Shown: positions 17,715 through 26,550, counted from the stretch's first letter. The stretch: 64,000 nt of DNA from VRUE01 sp963770315 (GCA_963770315.1 CAVYPC010000002.1:1302001-1366000); one strand, 5' to 3'. Numbers and translations are program-made. Notes: generated by a model not told the origin, from the letters alone.

Positions 17715-17945
17715 TCAGTCGAGGATGTCGACGACGACGCGGCGATCGAGCCGGACGGCGGCGGCCTTGGCAACGGTGCGGATCGCGTTTGCCACCCGCC
17801 CCCCTTTGCCGATGACGCGCCCGAGATCGTCCTCGGCAACGCTGATCTCATAGATCAGGTCCCCGTCCTCTTCCAGCTCCTCGACCTCGACCGCGTCGGG
17901 ATCCTCGACCAGCGCCCTGACGAGGAACTCGAGTAGCTCGGTCAC
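17715..17945 (-). CDS. khpA: KH-domain RNA-binding protein KhpA
   Basis: The 76-aa product is a single type II KH domain with the GxxG loop VIGKGGRVANAIR. KhpA, with KhpB/EloR, binds RNA and affects cell elongation and division in Gram-positive bacteria. The N-terminal half is acidic (DPDAVEVEELEEDGD). It starts 7 bp after rpsP, so the two genes form one operon. Confidence 0.93.
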   Translation of the reverse strand: MTELLEFLVRALVEDPDAVEVEELEEDGDLIYEISVAEDDLGRVIGKGGRVANAIRTVAKAAAVRLDRRVVVDILD

Positions 17946-17952
17946 CGGGCGG

Positions 17953-18207
17953 TTAGCTTCCGGAGGCGGCGATGCCCTTGGTGCGCAGCAGCGTGGCCAC
18001 GGTCTCCGAAGGCTGCGCCCCGTGCTCGAGCCAGTGCCGTGCGCGCTCCTCGTCGAGCACGATCGTCGAGGGCTCGGTCTGCGGGTTGTACTGGCCGATC
18101 GTCTCGATCGTCCGACCGTCGCGCGGCGAGCGTTTGTCGGCGACGACGATGCGCCAGATCGGGTTCTTCTTCGAACCCACCCTTCTAAGTCTGATTCGTA
18201 CGGCCAT
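17953..18207 (-). CDS. rpsP: 30S ribosomal protein S16
   Basis: The 84-aa product is S16, a small early-assembly protein of the 30S subunit: MAVRIRLRRVGSKKNPIWRI, then DGRTIETIGQYNP and RARHWLEHGAQPSETVATLL. ATG at 18207 gives the universal MAVRIRL start. It is first of an rpsP-khpA-trmD unit and is 69 bp downstream of ffh. Confidence 0.96.
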   Translation of the reverse strand: MAVRIRLRRVGSKKNPIWRIVVADKRSPRDGRTIETIGQYNPQTEPSTIVLDEERARHWLEHGAQPSETVATLLRTKGIAASGS

Positions 18208-18276
18208 CGGCCGCGAGAGGTTACAGGACTTGCCCGGCACGCCCGGACGCGAAGTCGAGGACGTGCCGGTTGACGA

Positions 18277-19641
18277 CTAGCGCCTGCGGTACTTCGGGCG
18301 CGGAGCGCCGCCCGCCATCTGGGCGAGCTGCTGCGGGTCGGGCGCCTTGCCGGACATCATCTGGCGCATCATCTTGCGCATCTGGTCGAACTGCTTGATC
18401 AGCTGGTTGACGTGCTGGACTTTGGTTCCCGAGCCGGCTGCGATCCGTTTGCGCCGCGAACCTTTGATGATCGCCGGGTTGGCGCGCTCCAACGGCGTCA
18501 TCGAGAGGATGATCGCCTCGACCCGGTCCAGCTCGCCCTCGTCGACGTCGGCGTTCTTCAGCTGCTTCATCGCTCCCATCCCGGGGAGCATCCCGATCAG
18601 GCCGCTGAGCGGCCCCATCTTGCGCACCTGCTTCATCTGCTGCCGGAAGTCCTCCAGGGTGAAGCGGTCGTTTTCGAGTTTCTTCTGCAGATCCTCGGCC
18701 TGGCGCTCGTCGACCTGCTGCTCGGCTTTCTCGATCAGGCTGAGCATGTCGCCCATGCCGAGGATGCGCGAGGCCATCCGATCCGGGTGGAAGCGCTCGA
18801 ACGCCTCCAGCTTCTCGCCGGTCGAGGCGAAGAGGATCGGCTTTCCGGTCACCGCCTTGACCGAGAGCGCGGCGCCGCCGCGGGCATCGCCGTCGAGCTT
18901 GGTCATCACGACGCCGTCGAACTCGGCCGTCTCGGCGAAGGATTCGGCGACCCCGACCGCGTCCTGGCCGGTCATCGCGTCGACGACCAGCAGCACGTCG
19001 TGCGGCCTGGTCCGCTTGCGGATCTTGGCCAGCTCGGCCATCAGGTCCTGGTCCACGTGGAGGCGGCCGGCAGTGTCGACGATGAGGACGTCGCGCTCCT
19101 CCTCGCGGGCGCGGTCGAGCGCCCAGGCGGCGATCTCGACCGGGTCAGCGTCGGTGCCCCGCTCGTAGACGTGCGCCCCGGCGCGCTCGCCGACGGTGAC
19201 GAGCTGGTCGACCGCGGCCGGCCGGTAGACGTCGCAGGCGGCGAGCGCCACGTTCTTGCCCGACTCGCCGAGGTGGCGGGCGAGCTTGGCGCAGGCGGTC
19301 GTCTTGCCCGAGCCCTGCAGGCCGGCCATCAGGATCACCGTGGGGCCGTTCGAGGCGAAGGCCAGGTCGCGCCCCGCACCGCCCATCAGCCCGGTCAGCT
19401 CCTCGTTGACGATCTTCACCACCTGCTGGCCGGGGTCGAGGCTCTCCAGCACGTCGGCGCCCAGGCAGCGCTCTTTCAGCGTCTTGGTGAAGCCTTTGAC
19501 GACCTTGAAGTTGACGTCGGCCTCGAGCAGGGCGAGGCGGATCTCGCGCATCGCCGCATCGACGTCGGCCTCGCTCAGCTTGCCGCGCGAGCGGACCTCG
19601 GAGAGCGTCGCCTGGAGGCGGTCTGAGAGCTGGTCGAACAT
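18277..19641 (-). CDS. ffh: Signal recognition particle protein Ffh
   Basis: The 454-aa GTPase binds SRP RNA and signal peptides of nascent membrane proteins. An N domain is followed by the G domain (G1 GLQGSGKTT, DTAGRL, TKLDGDARGG) and a Met-rich M domain after residue 300 that ends MMRQMMSGKAPDPQQL and PKYRRR. ATG at 19641 (MFDQLSDRLQ) is the standard start, with GGGCGG upstream. It lies 64 bp downstream of ftsY, its receptor partner. No SRP RNA gene was recognised in the window. Confidence 0.96.
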   Translation of the reverse strand: MFDQLSDRLQATLSEVRSRGKLSEADVDAAMREIRLALLEADVNFKVVKGFTKTLKERCLGADVLESLDPGQQVVKIVNEELTGLMGGAGRDLAFASNGPTVILMAGLQGSGKTTACAKLARHLGESGKNVALAACDVYRPAAVDQLVTVGERAGAHVYERGTDADPVEIAAWALDRAREEERDVLIVDTAGRLHVDQDLMAELAKIRKRTRPHDVLLVVDAMTGQDAVGVAESFAETAEFDGVVMTKLDGDARGGAALSVKAVTGKPILFASTGEKLEAFERFHPDRMASRILGMGDMLSLIEKAEQQVDERQAEDLQKKLENDRFTLEDFRQQMKQVRKMGPLSGLIGMLPGMGAMKQLKNADVDEGELDRVEAIILSMTPLERANPAIIKGSRRKRIAAGSGTKVQHVNQLIKQFDQMRKMMRQMMSGKAPDPQQLAQMAGGAPRPKYRRR

Positions 19642-19705
19642 CCGCCCAAGCTTACGGCGAGTTTGCAATTACCCGCCTATAGGGCGGGAAAGCTCGAACT
19701 CGTCC

Positions 19706-20701
19706 TCACTCGGCGAGGAGGGCCCGGGAGAATTCCTCGGGGTCGAAGGGGCGCAGGTCCTCCAGCTGCTCGCCGGTGCCGATCAGCTTCACCGGGATGC
19801 CCAGCTCGTTGGCGATCGCCAGCACGATCCCGCCCTTGGCGGTGCCGTCGAGCTTGGTCAGGACGACGCCGTCGACCTCGGCTGCCTCGGAGAAGAGTTT
19901 CGCCTGGCGCAGGCCGTTCTGGCCGGTGGTCGCGTCGATCGAGATCAGGGTCTCGTGCGGGGCGTCCGGCATCTGCTTGGCGATCACCCGCCGCACCTTG
20001 GCCAGCTCGTCCATCAGGTTGCCCTGCGTGTGTAGGCGACCAGCGGTATCGACGATCACGACGTCGGCGCCGCGGGCGCGGGCGGCGGCGATCGCGTCGA
20101 AGGCCACCGCCCCCGGATCGCCCCCGGGAGCCGAGCGGATCAGTTCGGCCCCGGCCCGCTCCGCCCACTCGGCCAGCTGCTCGGCGGCGGCGGCACGGTA
20201 GGTATCGCCGGCGGCAAGGACCACCGACAGACCGAATTCCTTGGACAGATGCCAGGCGATCTTGCCGATCGTCGTCGTCTTGCCGGTGCCGTTGACCCCG
20301 ACCATCAGCAGTACCGCCGGCTCGCCGCTGAGGTCGATCGGGGCGCGACCGTTCGAAGCGACCTCAGCGAGGATCTCGATCAGCCGCTCGCGGACCGCCT
20401 CGCCGTCGGCGGAGACGGCGCCGGCGTCGACCTCCTGCTCGAGCCGCTCGACCACCTCGGCCGTGGTCGGGGCGCCGGCGTCGGCCAGGATCAACGCCTC
20501 CTCGAGCCGCTCCCAGGTCTCCTCGTCGATGCGGTCGAAGAGGCTGGCGGAAATCTCCTCGACAAGTGCCTGGCGGCTCTTGGAGAGGCTCTCGCGCAGG
20601 CGGCGAAAGACGCCGCGGCGCGCTTCTTCGCTCTCGGGCTCGCCACCGGACATCGCATCGCGCGCGCCGAGATCGAAAATCTCCTGCCAGGTGGTGGCCA
20701 T
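19706..20701 (-). CDS. ftsY: Signal recognition particle receptor FtsY
   Basis: The 331-aa product pairs with Ffh at the membrane. It has a short acidic N-terminal region (about 1-35) in place of the long E. coli A domain, then the N domain and the G domain with GVNGTGKTTTIGK, VVIVDTAGRLH, TTGQNGL and LTKLDGTAKGG. It begins 8 bp after the smc stop, in the common smc-ftsY-ffh arrangement. Confidence 0.96.
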   Translation of the reverse strand: MATTWQEIFDLGARDAMSGGEPESEEARRGVFRRLRESLSKSRQALVEEISASLFDRIDEETWERLEEALILADAGAPTTAEVVERLEQEVDAGAVSADGEAVRERLIEILAEVASNGRAPIDLSGEPAVLLMVGVNGTGKTTTIGKIAWHLSKEFGLSVVLAAGDTYRAAAAEQLAEWAERAGAELIRSAPGGDPGAVAFDAIAAARARGADVVIVDTAGRLHTQGNLMDELAKVRRVIAKQMPDAPHETLISIDATTGQNGLRQAKLFSEAAEVDGVVLTKLDGTAKGGIVLAIANELGIPVKLIGTGEQLEDLRPFDPEEFSRALLAE

Positions 20702-20709
20702 GGCGCTAT

Positions 20710-23070
20710 CTAGGCCGCTTCGAGAGCCGGCGGCGGGCCGGGTGCGCCGTCGTCCGCGCCGCTCTCGACTTCGCGCGGCAGGCGGCGCGATACCACTTTG
20801 GTCACCCCATCGCCGCCCATGGTGACGCCGTAGAGCACGTCGGCGGCGTCCATCGTGCGTTTCTGGTGGGTGACGATGACGAACTGGGCGCGGTCGGAGA
20901 AGCGGCGGATCAGCTGCAGGAAGCGATCGATGTTGGCGTCGTCGAGCGCCGCCTCGACCTCGTCGAGGATGTAGAACGGGCAGGGGCGGGCGAGGAAGAC
21001 GGCGAAGACGAAGGCGAGCGCGACCAGCGACTTCTCGCCGCCGGAGAGCAGGGAGAGCTTGCGGGTCGACTTGCCGGCCGGGGTGACCTCGATCTCGACC
21101 CCGAGCTCCTCCCGCTCTTCTTCCTCCTCCCCCTCCTCGGAATCGTCCTCGCCCTCCGCTGGCTCCGCCTCCTCGACGTCGCGCACGGGGCGCAGGCTGA
21201 CCCGCCGCAGACGTCCGCGCCCGCCCGGGAACAGGTGCTCCACCATCTCCTCGAAGTTCTTCGCGGTCGCCTCGAAGGTCTGCTCGAAGGCGCGCTCGAT
21301 CTCGCGGTCGATGTCGCGGATCAGCGCCTCCAGCTCGTGCATGCCGCGCTCGGTGTCCTCACGCTGGGCCTGCAGGGACTCGACGTGCTCGCGAGCCTCC
21401 TCGTACTCCTGCTCGGCCAGCGGGTTGACCGGCCCGATCTGGGCGCGCCGGCGCTCCAGCCTCTGCAGGCGCCGATCGATGTCGCCACGCTCCTCCTCGC
21501 TCAGCGGCTCCTCCGCGGGAGCAACCTCCTCCCCCAGGCGCCCGGCGATCGACGCCAGCTCCTTGGCGGCCTCGGCGCGGCGGTCGCCAAGGTGGGCCGC
21601 CTCGACCTGCGCCTCGGTCAGCTCTTCGGAGGCCGCCTTCATCTCCACCTGCAGCTCGGACTCCTGCCGCGAGCAGTCGCGCATCTCCTCTGCGATCGCG
21701 TCGCCGTCGCCCTCCTCGCCGACCACCTTCGCTTCGATCCGCTCGATCCGCAGGCGGATGGCCGCCTCCGCCGCGGCGACGGCAGCGGCGGCCACACGCA
21801 CGTCGTCGAGCAGCTCCTCGCCGGAGGCGACCCGCTCGCGCAGCGCCTCGCGGTGACGCTCGCCGAGCAGCCCCTCGGCCCGCCTGGCATGCCGCGAAGC
21901 GCGCTCGGCGCCAGCCTGGATCTCGCCCAGAGCGGCCTCCCGCGCGGACTCGGCAGCGTCGGCGGAACGCGCTCGGGCCAGCCCCTCCACGGCTCCGGCG
22001 AGTCCGGCGTCGATCTCTCCCAGCTCCTCCTCGAGCTTGAGGGCCCGCTCGGCCGGAGCGCCCTCGGTCGAGCCGAGGTCGAGCGTCAGCGGACCGAATT
22101 CCGCCCGCAGCCCCTCCAGGGCGCCCTCCAAAGCCGCTTCGCGGTCCGGCAGGCCGGCGGCGCGCACCGCGATCCGCTGCTGGTCTCCGCGCAGCTTGGT
22201 CAGCAGGCCCCAAGCCTGGGTGCGCTCCCGATCGCGCGCCGCGAAGCGCTCCTCGGCGGCGCGGCGACGCTGGCTGACCTCGCCGAGGCGCTTCTCGACC
22301 GCCGCCCTTTTGGCGCGTGCCTTCTCGGCGGCGGCCTCCGCCGCCTTTGCCCGATCGGCGCCGAAGCGCAGTTCCTCGGCGACCAGGCGGCCGCGCAGCT
22401 CCAGCTCCTCGCGCTCGATCCGGGCGCCCAGCTCAGCGGCCTGCGCCTGGCGCTTGAGCGGCCGCAGCCGGGCCCGCGCTTCGCGCTCGAGGTCGAGGGC
22501 GCGGTCGAGGTTGTCGCGGGCGGCGCGCAGCTTCAGCTCGGCGCGGCGGCGGCGTTTGCGGTGCTTGCCCAGGCCCGCCGCCTCCTCAATCAGTAGGCGG
22601 CGTTCGCGCGGTTTGGAGTGGATGATCGTCTCGACCCGGCCCTGGCTGATCACCGAGTGCATCTCGCGGCCGAGGTTGGTGTCGGAGAGCACCTCGACCA
22701 CGTCGACGAGGCGGCAGCGGGCCCCGTTCATCCGGTAAACGCCGTCACCGGAACGGTCGAGGCTGCGCTGGATCGCGATCTCCGAGAGCTCGGTTGCGGC
22801 CCGGCCTTCGGAGTTGTCGATCACCACCTCCACCTCGGCGGCGCGGCGCTGGCCGACGCCCTGACCGCCGGCCGAGATCACGTCCTGCATCGAGGCGCCG
22901 CGGATGGCTCCCGGGCTCTGCTCGCCGAGCGCCCAGAGGACCGCGTCGGTGATGTTCGACTTGCCGGAGCCGTTGGGGCCGACGATCACGCTGACGCCCG
23001 GAGAGAACTCCAGCTTGGTGCGCGCGGGGAACGACTTGAACCCCTTCATCTCGATCGATCTCAGATACAT
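20710..23070 (-). CDS. smc: Short SMC chromosome-segregation ATPase lacking an evident hinge
   Basis: Both ATPase halves are present: Walker A GPNGSGKSN (31-39) with the SMC signature FKSF at the N terminus, then the ABC signature LSGGEKS (675-681), Walker B YILDEVEAALDD (700-711) and VTHQKRTMDAAD. The middle, about 165-545, is Glu/Arg/Ala-rich coiled-coil sequence with no recognisable globular hinge. At 786 aa it is some 400 residues shorter than canonical SMC (about 1150-1200). An acidic stretch (EEGEEEEEREE) sits in the C-terminal head. SMC, ScpA and ScpB form condensin; scpA and scpB are at 61705-63005. The position rnc-smc-ftsY is the usual one for the true smc gene. Confidence 0.92.
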   Translation of the reverse strand: MYLRSIEMKGFKSFPARTKLEFSPGVSVIVGPNGSGKSNITDAVLWALGEQSPGAIRGASMQDVISAGGQGVGQRRAAEVEVVIDNSEGRAATELSEIAIQRSLDRSGDGVYRMNGARCRLVDVVEVLSDTNLGREMHSVISQGRVETIIHSKPRERRLLIEEAAGLGKHRKRRRRAELKLRAARDNLDRALDLEREARARLRPLKRQAQAAELGARIEREELELRGRLVAEELRFGADRAKAAEAAAEKARAKRAAVEKRLGEVSQRRRAAEERFAARDRERTQAWGLLTKLRGDQQRIAVRAAGLPDREAALEGALEGLRAEFGPLTLDLGSTEGAPAERALKLEEELGEIDAGLAGAVEGLARARSADAAESAREAALGEIQAGAERASRHARRAEGLLGERHREALRERVASGEELLDDVRVAAAAVAAAEAAIRLRIERIEAKVVGEEGDGDAIAEEMRDCSRQESELQVEMKAASEELTEAQVEAAHLGDRRAEAAKELASIAGRLGEEVAPAEEPLSEEERGDIDRRLQRLERRRAQIGPVNPLAEQEYEEAREHVESLQAQREDTERGMHELEALIRDIDREIERAFEQTFEATAKNFEEMVEHLFPGGRGRLRRVSLRPVRDVEEAEPAEGEDDSEEGEEEEEREELGVEIEVTPAGKSTRKLSLLSGGEKSLVALAFVFAVFLARPCPFYILDEVEAALDDANIDRFLQLIRRFSDRAQFVIVTHQKRTMDAADVLYGVTMGGDGVTKVVSRRLPREVESGADDGAPGPPPALEAA

Positions 23071-23115
23071 ATCTCGTCCTCGGTCCGGAAGGCTGGCGGG
23101 TGAGTCGGACGCGAC

Positions 23116-23796
23116 CTATCCCGGTCCCCGCAGGCGCTTCAGCGCCTCCTCGGCGGCCACCTGCTCGGCCGCCTTCTTGCTCCGCCCGGCGCCGGTCCCC
23201 ACCCTCTCCCCGCCGACGGTCGCCTCGACCTCGAAGGTACGCCGGTGTGCTGGGCCCGATTCGCCGATCACCGCGTAGGTTACGCGCGCGCGCCGCTGGG
23301 CGAGCAGCTCCTGCAACGCCGACTTCGCATCTACCGGGGCTTCGATCGCGTATTCGATCTGGGCCTCGAAGGCGGCGGCGACCGAGGCGGCTACGCGCTC
23401 GAAGCCGAAGGCGACGAAGCAGGCGCCGATGAGCGCCTCCGTCACCTCGGGCAGCGGCCGCGAGCCGGCCAGCAGGATCTTGGCCGGAATCGCCTCCTCG
23501 GCGTCCGGCTCGGCCTCGGTCAGCATCGCCGGCACGCCCAGCTCGCGACCCACCTCGGCGCAGGAGACACCGCTGACCGCGTGGTTGTGGATCTTGGTCA
23601 GGCCACCCGCGTCGACCTCGGGGAAGCGCTCGTAGATGTCGGCGGCGACCGCAAGGGCGAGCACGCTGTCGCCGAGATAGGCGAGCCGCTCATAGGACTG
23701 GGGCGAGGACTCGGTCCAGGACGAGTGTGTGAGGGCGAGGCGCCGCAGGTCGTCGGGGAGCTCCCCGACGAGCTTGGCGAGCGCCTCCGCGCTCAC
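23116..23796 (-). CDS. rnc: Ribonuclease III with altered active-site residues
   Basis: The 226-aa product has the RNase III domain (1-150) and a double-stranded RNA-binding domain (157-222, DAKSALQELLAQRR through GRSKKAAEQVAAEEAL). It would process rRNA precursors and other duplex RNA. The signature motif reads ERLAYLGDSVLAL where ERLEFLGD is usual: the acid equivalent to E. coli Glu41 is Ala39, while Glu36 and Asp43 remain. The second pair reads PEVTEALIGA, so the Asp114 equivalent is Glu117 and the Glu117 equivalent is Glu120. The start is GTG, overlapping the acpP stop. The acpP-rnc-smc order is standard. Confidence 0.92.
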   Translation of the reverse strand: MSAEALAKLVGELPDDLRRLALTHSSWTESSPQSYERLAYLGDSVLALAVAADIYERFPEVDAGGLTKIHNHAVSGVSCAEVGRELGVPAMLTEAEPDAEEAIPAKILLAGSRPLPEVTEALIGACFVAFGFERVAASVAAAFEAQIEYAIEAPVDAKSALQELLAQRRARVTYAVIGESGPAHRRTFEVEATVGGERVGTGAGRSKKAAEQVAAEEALKRLRGPG

Positions 23797-24038
23797 GCCG
23801 GAGCGTGCTCCACGACGAAGGCGACGGCGTCGCCGACGGTCTCGATCCGCGCGGCCTGCTGCTCGGACACGGAGATGCCGTAGCGATCCTCAAGCTCCAT
23901 CACGAGCTCGTAGAGATCGAGCGAGTCGGCATCGAGATCCTGCTTGAAGCGGGTCTCCTCGGCGATCCTGGCGGGGTCGACCTCGAGCTCCTCGGCAAGG
24001 TGGTCGCGGACCAGATCGAAAACCTCGCCCCTGTTCAT
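23793..24038 (-). CDS. acpP: Acyl carrier protein
   Basis: The 81-aa acidic product carries growing fatty acids on a 4'-phosphopantetheine at Ser39 in DADSLDLYELV. The length and helices fit the family. It sits between plsX and rnc, 13 bp after plsX, and its TGA overlaps the GTG of rnc. Confidence 0.95.
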   Translation of the reverse strand: MNRGEVFDLVRDHLAEELEVDPARIAEETRFKQDLDADSLDLYELVMELEDRYGISVSEQQAARIETVGDAVAFVVEHAPA

Positions 24039-24051
24039 GTCCGGTGTCCTA

Positions 24052-25074
24052 TCACGCGTCCCGCTCGGCAGCCAGCGCGCCCCTCGTCGCCCCGCCCCGC
24101 TCGAGCAGCGTCGCGGTGCGGCCGACCGCGTCGACCTCGACGCATCGCGCCGCCAGCCGTACCGCGTTGGCGATCCCCTCGGCGCCGGCGCTTCCGTGGC
24201 CGACCACCGCGATGCCGCGCAGCCCGAGCAGAATCGCGCCGCCGGTCGTGTCGGGGTGCAGCTCGCGGCGCAGGCCGCCCAGCGCCGGGCGCATCAGCAG
24301 GCCGCCGAGCGCGGCGAGCGGATTGGAGCGGGCGGCATCGCGGATCGCGGCGGTGACCGTCCGCGCCGTCCCCTCCATCAGCTTCAACGAGACGTTGCCG
24401 GTGAAGCCGTCGGTGACGACGACGTCGGCCGCGCCGGCAGGCAGATCGCGGCCCTCGACGTTGCCGGCGAACTCGATCCCCGTCGCCTCAGAGAGCAGGG
24501 CGTGCGCGGCCGCGACCTCCTCCCTCCCCTTACCGGCCTCCTCGCCGACCGAGAGCAGCCCCACCCGCGGCCGCTCAACGCCGAGCACCGCCTCGCTGAA
24601 GGCGGCGCCGAGGAAGGCGAACTGGACCAGGTGCTGTGCCCTTACCTCGACGTTGGCGCCGACGTCGAGGAAGAGCACGGGCTTGCCGGGGATCGGCAGT
24701 CGCACCGCAAGGGCCGGCCGCTGCACACCCTGCAGTCGGCGCAGGCCGAAGGTCGCCGCCGCCATCGTCGCCCCGGTGGAGCCGGGACTGACCATCGCCG
24801 CGGACTGCCCCGCGGCGACGTCGCGGGCGGCCCGCACCACTGAGGCCTCCTTTTTCGCCCGCACGGCGGGCACCGGATCCTCGTCGTTGCCGATCCAGTC
24901 CGAGGTGGAGACGACCTCGATGCCGTCGACACCGCCCAGCCCCAGCTCCTCCGCGGGTCCAAAGATGCGCAGCCGAACCCCGTCGGCAGCCGCCATCCGG
25001 GCGCCCTCGGCCAGCACATCGAAGCCCTGCTCGGCGCCGAAGCCATCGAGAGCGACGGTCACCCCGTCGGCCAT
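24052..25074 (-). CDS. plsX: Phosphate acyltransferase PlsX
   Basis: The 340-aa product converts acyl-ACP to acyl-phosphate for phospholipid synthesis. Recognised segments are VALDGFGAEQG (usually VALDAMGGD), MVSPGSTGATMAAATFGLRR, FLDVGANVEV, VVVTDGFTGNVSLKLMEG and GAILLGLRGIAVVGHGSA. It starts 3 bp after rpmF, in the classical rpmF-plsX order, and is followed by acpP. Confidence 0.94.
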   Translation of the reverse strand: MADGVTVALDGFGAEQGFDVLAEGARMAAADGVRLRIFGPAEELGLGGVDGIEVVSTSDWIGNDEDPVPAVRAKKEASVVRAARDVAAGQSAAMVSPGSTGATMAAATFGLRRLQGVQRPALAVRLPIPGKPVLFLDVGANVEVRAQHLVQFAFLGAAFSEAVLGVERPRVGLLSVGEEAGKGREEVAAAHALLSEATGIEFAGNVEGRDLPAGAADVVVTDGFTGNVSLKLMEGTARTVTAAIRDAARSNPLAALGGLLMRPALGGLRRELHPDTTGGAILLGLRGIAVVGHGSAGAEGIANAVRLAARCVEVDAVGRTATLLERGGATRGALAAERDA

Positions 25075-25077
25075 CGC

Positions 25078-25290
25078 CTACTCCGTGTCGGGCGCGGGCG
25101 CGGTCGGGTCGACGATCGAGTGCTCGATCACCTCGCGACCCTTGTAGGTACCGCAAGTCGGGCAGACCCGGTGCGGCAGCCGCGGGCTGTGACAACGCGG
25201 GCAAAGATTCAGCCGCGCCTTGCCGGCCTTGTGATTCGCACGCCGCTTGTCACGCCGAGTGCGGGAGGTTCTCTTCTTGGGAACAGCCAT
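25078..25290 (-). CDS. rpmF: 50S ribosomal protein L32
   Basis: The 70-aa product begins MAVPKKRTSRTRRDKRRANHK and carries four cysteines (CPRC and CPTC) that bind zinc, the C+ form of L32. ATG at 25290 is the family start. Upstream lies palindromic element 1A and then the yceD gene, its usual partner. Confidence 0.95.
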   Translation of the reverse strand: MAVPKKRTSRTRRDKRRANHKAGKARLNLCPRCHSPRLPHRVCPTCGTYKGREVIEHSIVDPTAPAPDTE

Positions 25291-25320
25291 CGGTCGCGGG
25301 ATGGTAGCGGGTGTCATCGA

Positions 25321-25445
25321 GGAGAGGGTCGGGTGCCCCTCCGGCGCAGCGGCGTCCTCTTTTTCGCCCCGCCGACCTTCCTCGGACGGCCACAAGGCTT
25401 CCAGGCGAAAAACCCAGCAAGCTGGAGGGGCACCCGACCCTCTCT
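25321..25445 (+). repeat. Family 1 palindromic element, copy A
   Basis: The arms at 25321-25342 and 25424-25445 are complementary over 22 bp with one G-T pair. Inside, TTTTTCGCC (25360-25368) pairs with GGCGAAAAA (25404-25412), flanked by the shared boxes GGCGTCCTC (25351-25359) and CCCAGC (25413-25418). Copies B and C share the boxes but not the arm sequence. It lies between yceD and rpmF and is probably transcribed in their mRNA. Confidence 0.88.
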
Positions 25446-25470
25446 TCGCCGGCGTTCGCCAGCGCTCCCT

Positions 25471-25995
25471 TTACTCCAGCTCGAGTTCCCGAAGCTTGGC
25501 CCAGCGCGGATCGCCGCCGGTGTCATGCCTGTGGTCATTGAGATCGGCGTCGTTCAGAGATTCGCCGCACACCGGGCAGAGGCCGGCGCAGTCGGGGCGG
25601 CAGAGGATGCGGGCTGGGATCGCGAGGACGGCGGCGTCATGGGCCCAGCGGCCGAGGTCGAGCTGGTCGTCGACGACGTAGGGGCTGCGCAGCTCCTCGT
25701 CCTCGGTGTCGGACTGGTCGACCTCGCGGGCGTCCACCTCGGTCTCTACCGCGGCGGGATCGAGGCAGCGCATGCAAGGCCCCTCGATGCGCACCGGGAA
25801 GCGAAGCCTGAAGGCGTAACCGTTGCTCGGCCGAGAGACGTCGAGCCGCGTTTTCAGCTCCTCGCCCCGCGGGACGTAAGTCTGGCCGCCCAGCTCGAGC
25901 GGGTCGAGGCGGACCGGGAGGTCCAGTCGCGCACCCTCCCCGTGGGCGAGGGAGAGACGTACGAGGTCGATGATCGTGGTTGGCGTCTTGGCCAT
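25471..25995 (-). CDS. YceD/DUF177 family protein
   Basis: The 174-aa product matches the DUF177 layout: an N-terminal IIDLVRLSLAHGEG, a middle RFPVRIEGPCMRCLDPA with a CxxC, and a C-terminal zinc-binding block CRPDCAGLCPVCGESLND followed by DPRWAKLREL. The family is encoded beside rpmF in most bacteria and has been linked to 23S rRNA maturation. It is divergent from the methyltransferase gene at 26051. Confidence 0.88.
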   Translation of the reverse strand: MAKTPTTIIDLVRLSLAHGEGARLDLPVRLDPLELGGQTYVPRGEELKTRLDVSRPSNGYAFRLRFPVRIEGPCMRCLDPAAVETEVDAREVDQSDTEDEELRSPYVVDDQLDLGRWAHDAAVLAIPARILCRPDCAGLCPVCGESLNDADLNDHRHDTGGDPRWAKLRELELE

Positions 25996-26050
25996 TGCGA
26001 GCTCCTCCGCCCTGCCGCTTACGATGGGTCCCTCCCGACGAGGTTACGAA

Positions 26051-26545
26051 ATGGGTCAATTCGACTGGACACCCGACGAGTATCTGGAGCGGATCCGCTC
26101 CAAGATCCCGCGCTACGACGAACTGCAGGAGCAGGCGGTCGGCGCGATCCCGTTCCCGCCCGAGCGGGTGCTCGAGCTGGGGATGGGCACCGGCGAGACG
26201 ACCCGGCGGCTGATCGAGGCCCACCCCGACTCCTGGGTCGTCGGCCTCGACGCCAGCCCCGACATGGTCTTCCGCGCGCGGCAGGCTTACGACGACGTGC
26301 AGCTGGCCCGCATGGAGGACCCCCTCCCCGACGGCCCCTGGGACCTGGTCATCTCGGTGCTCTCGGTCAACGACCTGACCGACGACCAAAAGCAATCCCT
26401 CTTCCGCCGAGTAAAGGACCACTCCCGCTCCCTCGTAATCGGCGACGTCTTCGAGGGCAACCAGCTGGAGAACCTGGTCGAGTGGTCCGGAGGCAAGATC
26501 GCCTGGCAAGCCGACAACCTGGCAGTAGTAAGCGCCAGCTACTGA
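26051..26545 (+). CDS. SAM-dependent methyltransferase
   Basis: The 164-aa product has a class I methyltransferase Rossmann core: motif I VLELGMGTGETT, an acidic loop end in VVGLDASPDM, a third motif near ARMEDPLPDGPWDLVISVLSVNDL. It is short, missing the usual C-terminal strands, so substrate contacts differ from full-length relatives such as trans-aconitate methyltransferase. ATG at 26051 is chosen because GAGG lies about 8 bases upstream; a Met nine codons earlier has no such site. Substrate unknown. Confidence 0.75.
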   Translation: MGQFDWTPDEYLERIRSKIPRYDELQEQAVGAIPFPPERVLELGMGTGETTRRLIEAHPDSWVVGLDASPDMVFRARQAYDDVQLARMEDPLPDGPWDLVISVLSVNDLTDDQKQSLFRRVKDHSRSLVIGDVFEGNQLENLVEWSGGKIAWQADNLAVVSASY

Positions 26546-26550
26546 GTGGA

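Noticed and set aside
24848..24870. A fourth family 1 box (CTCCTTTTTCGCCCG) in plsX
   Set aside because: There is no partner GGCGAAAAA box and no flanking palindrome; it encodes the conserved Lys-Lys-Glu of PlsX.
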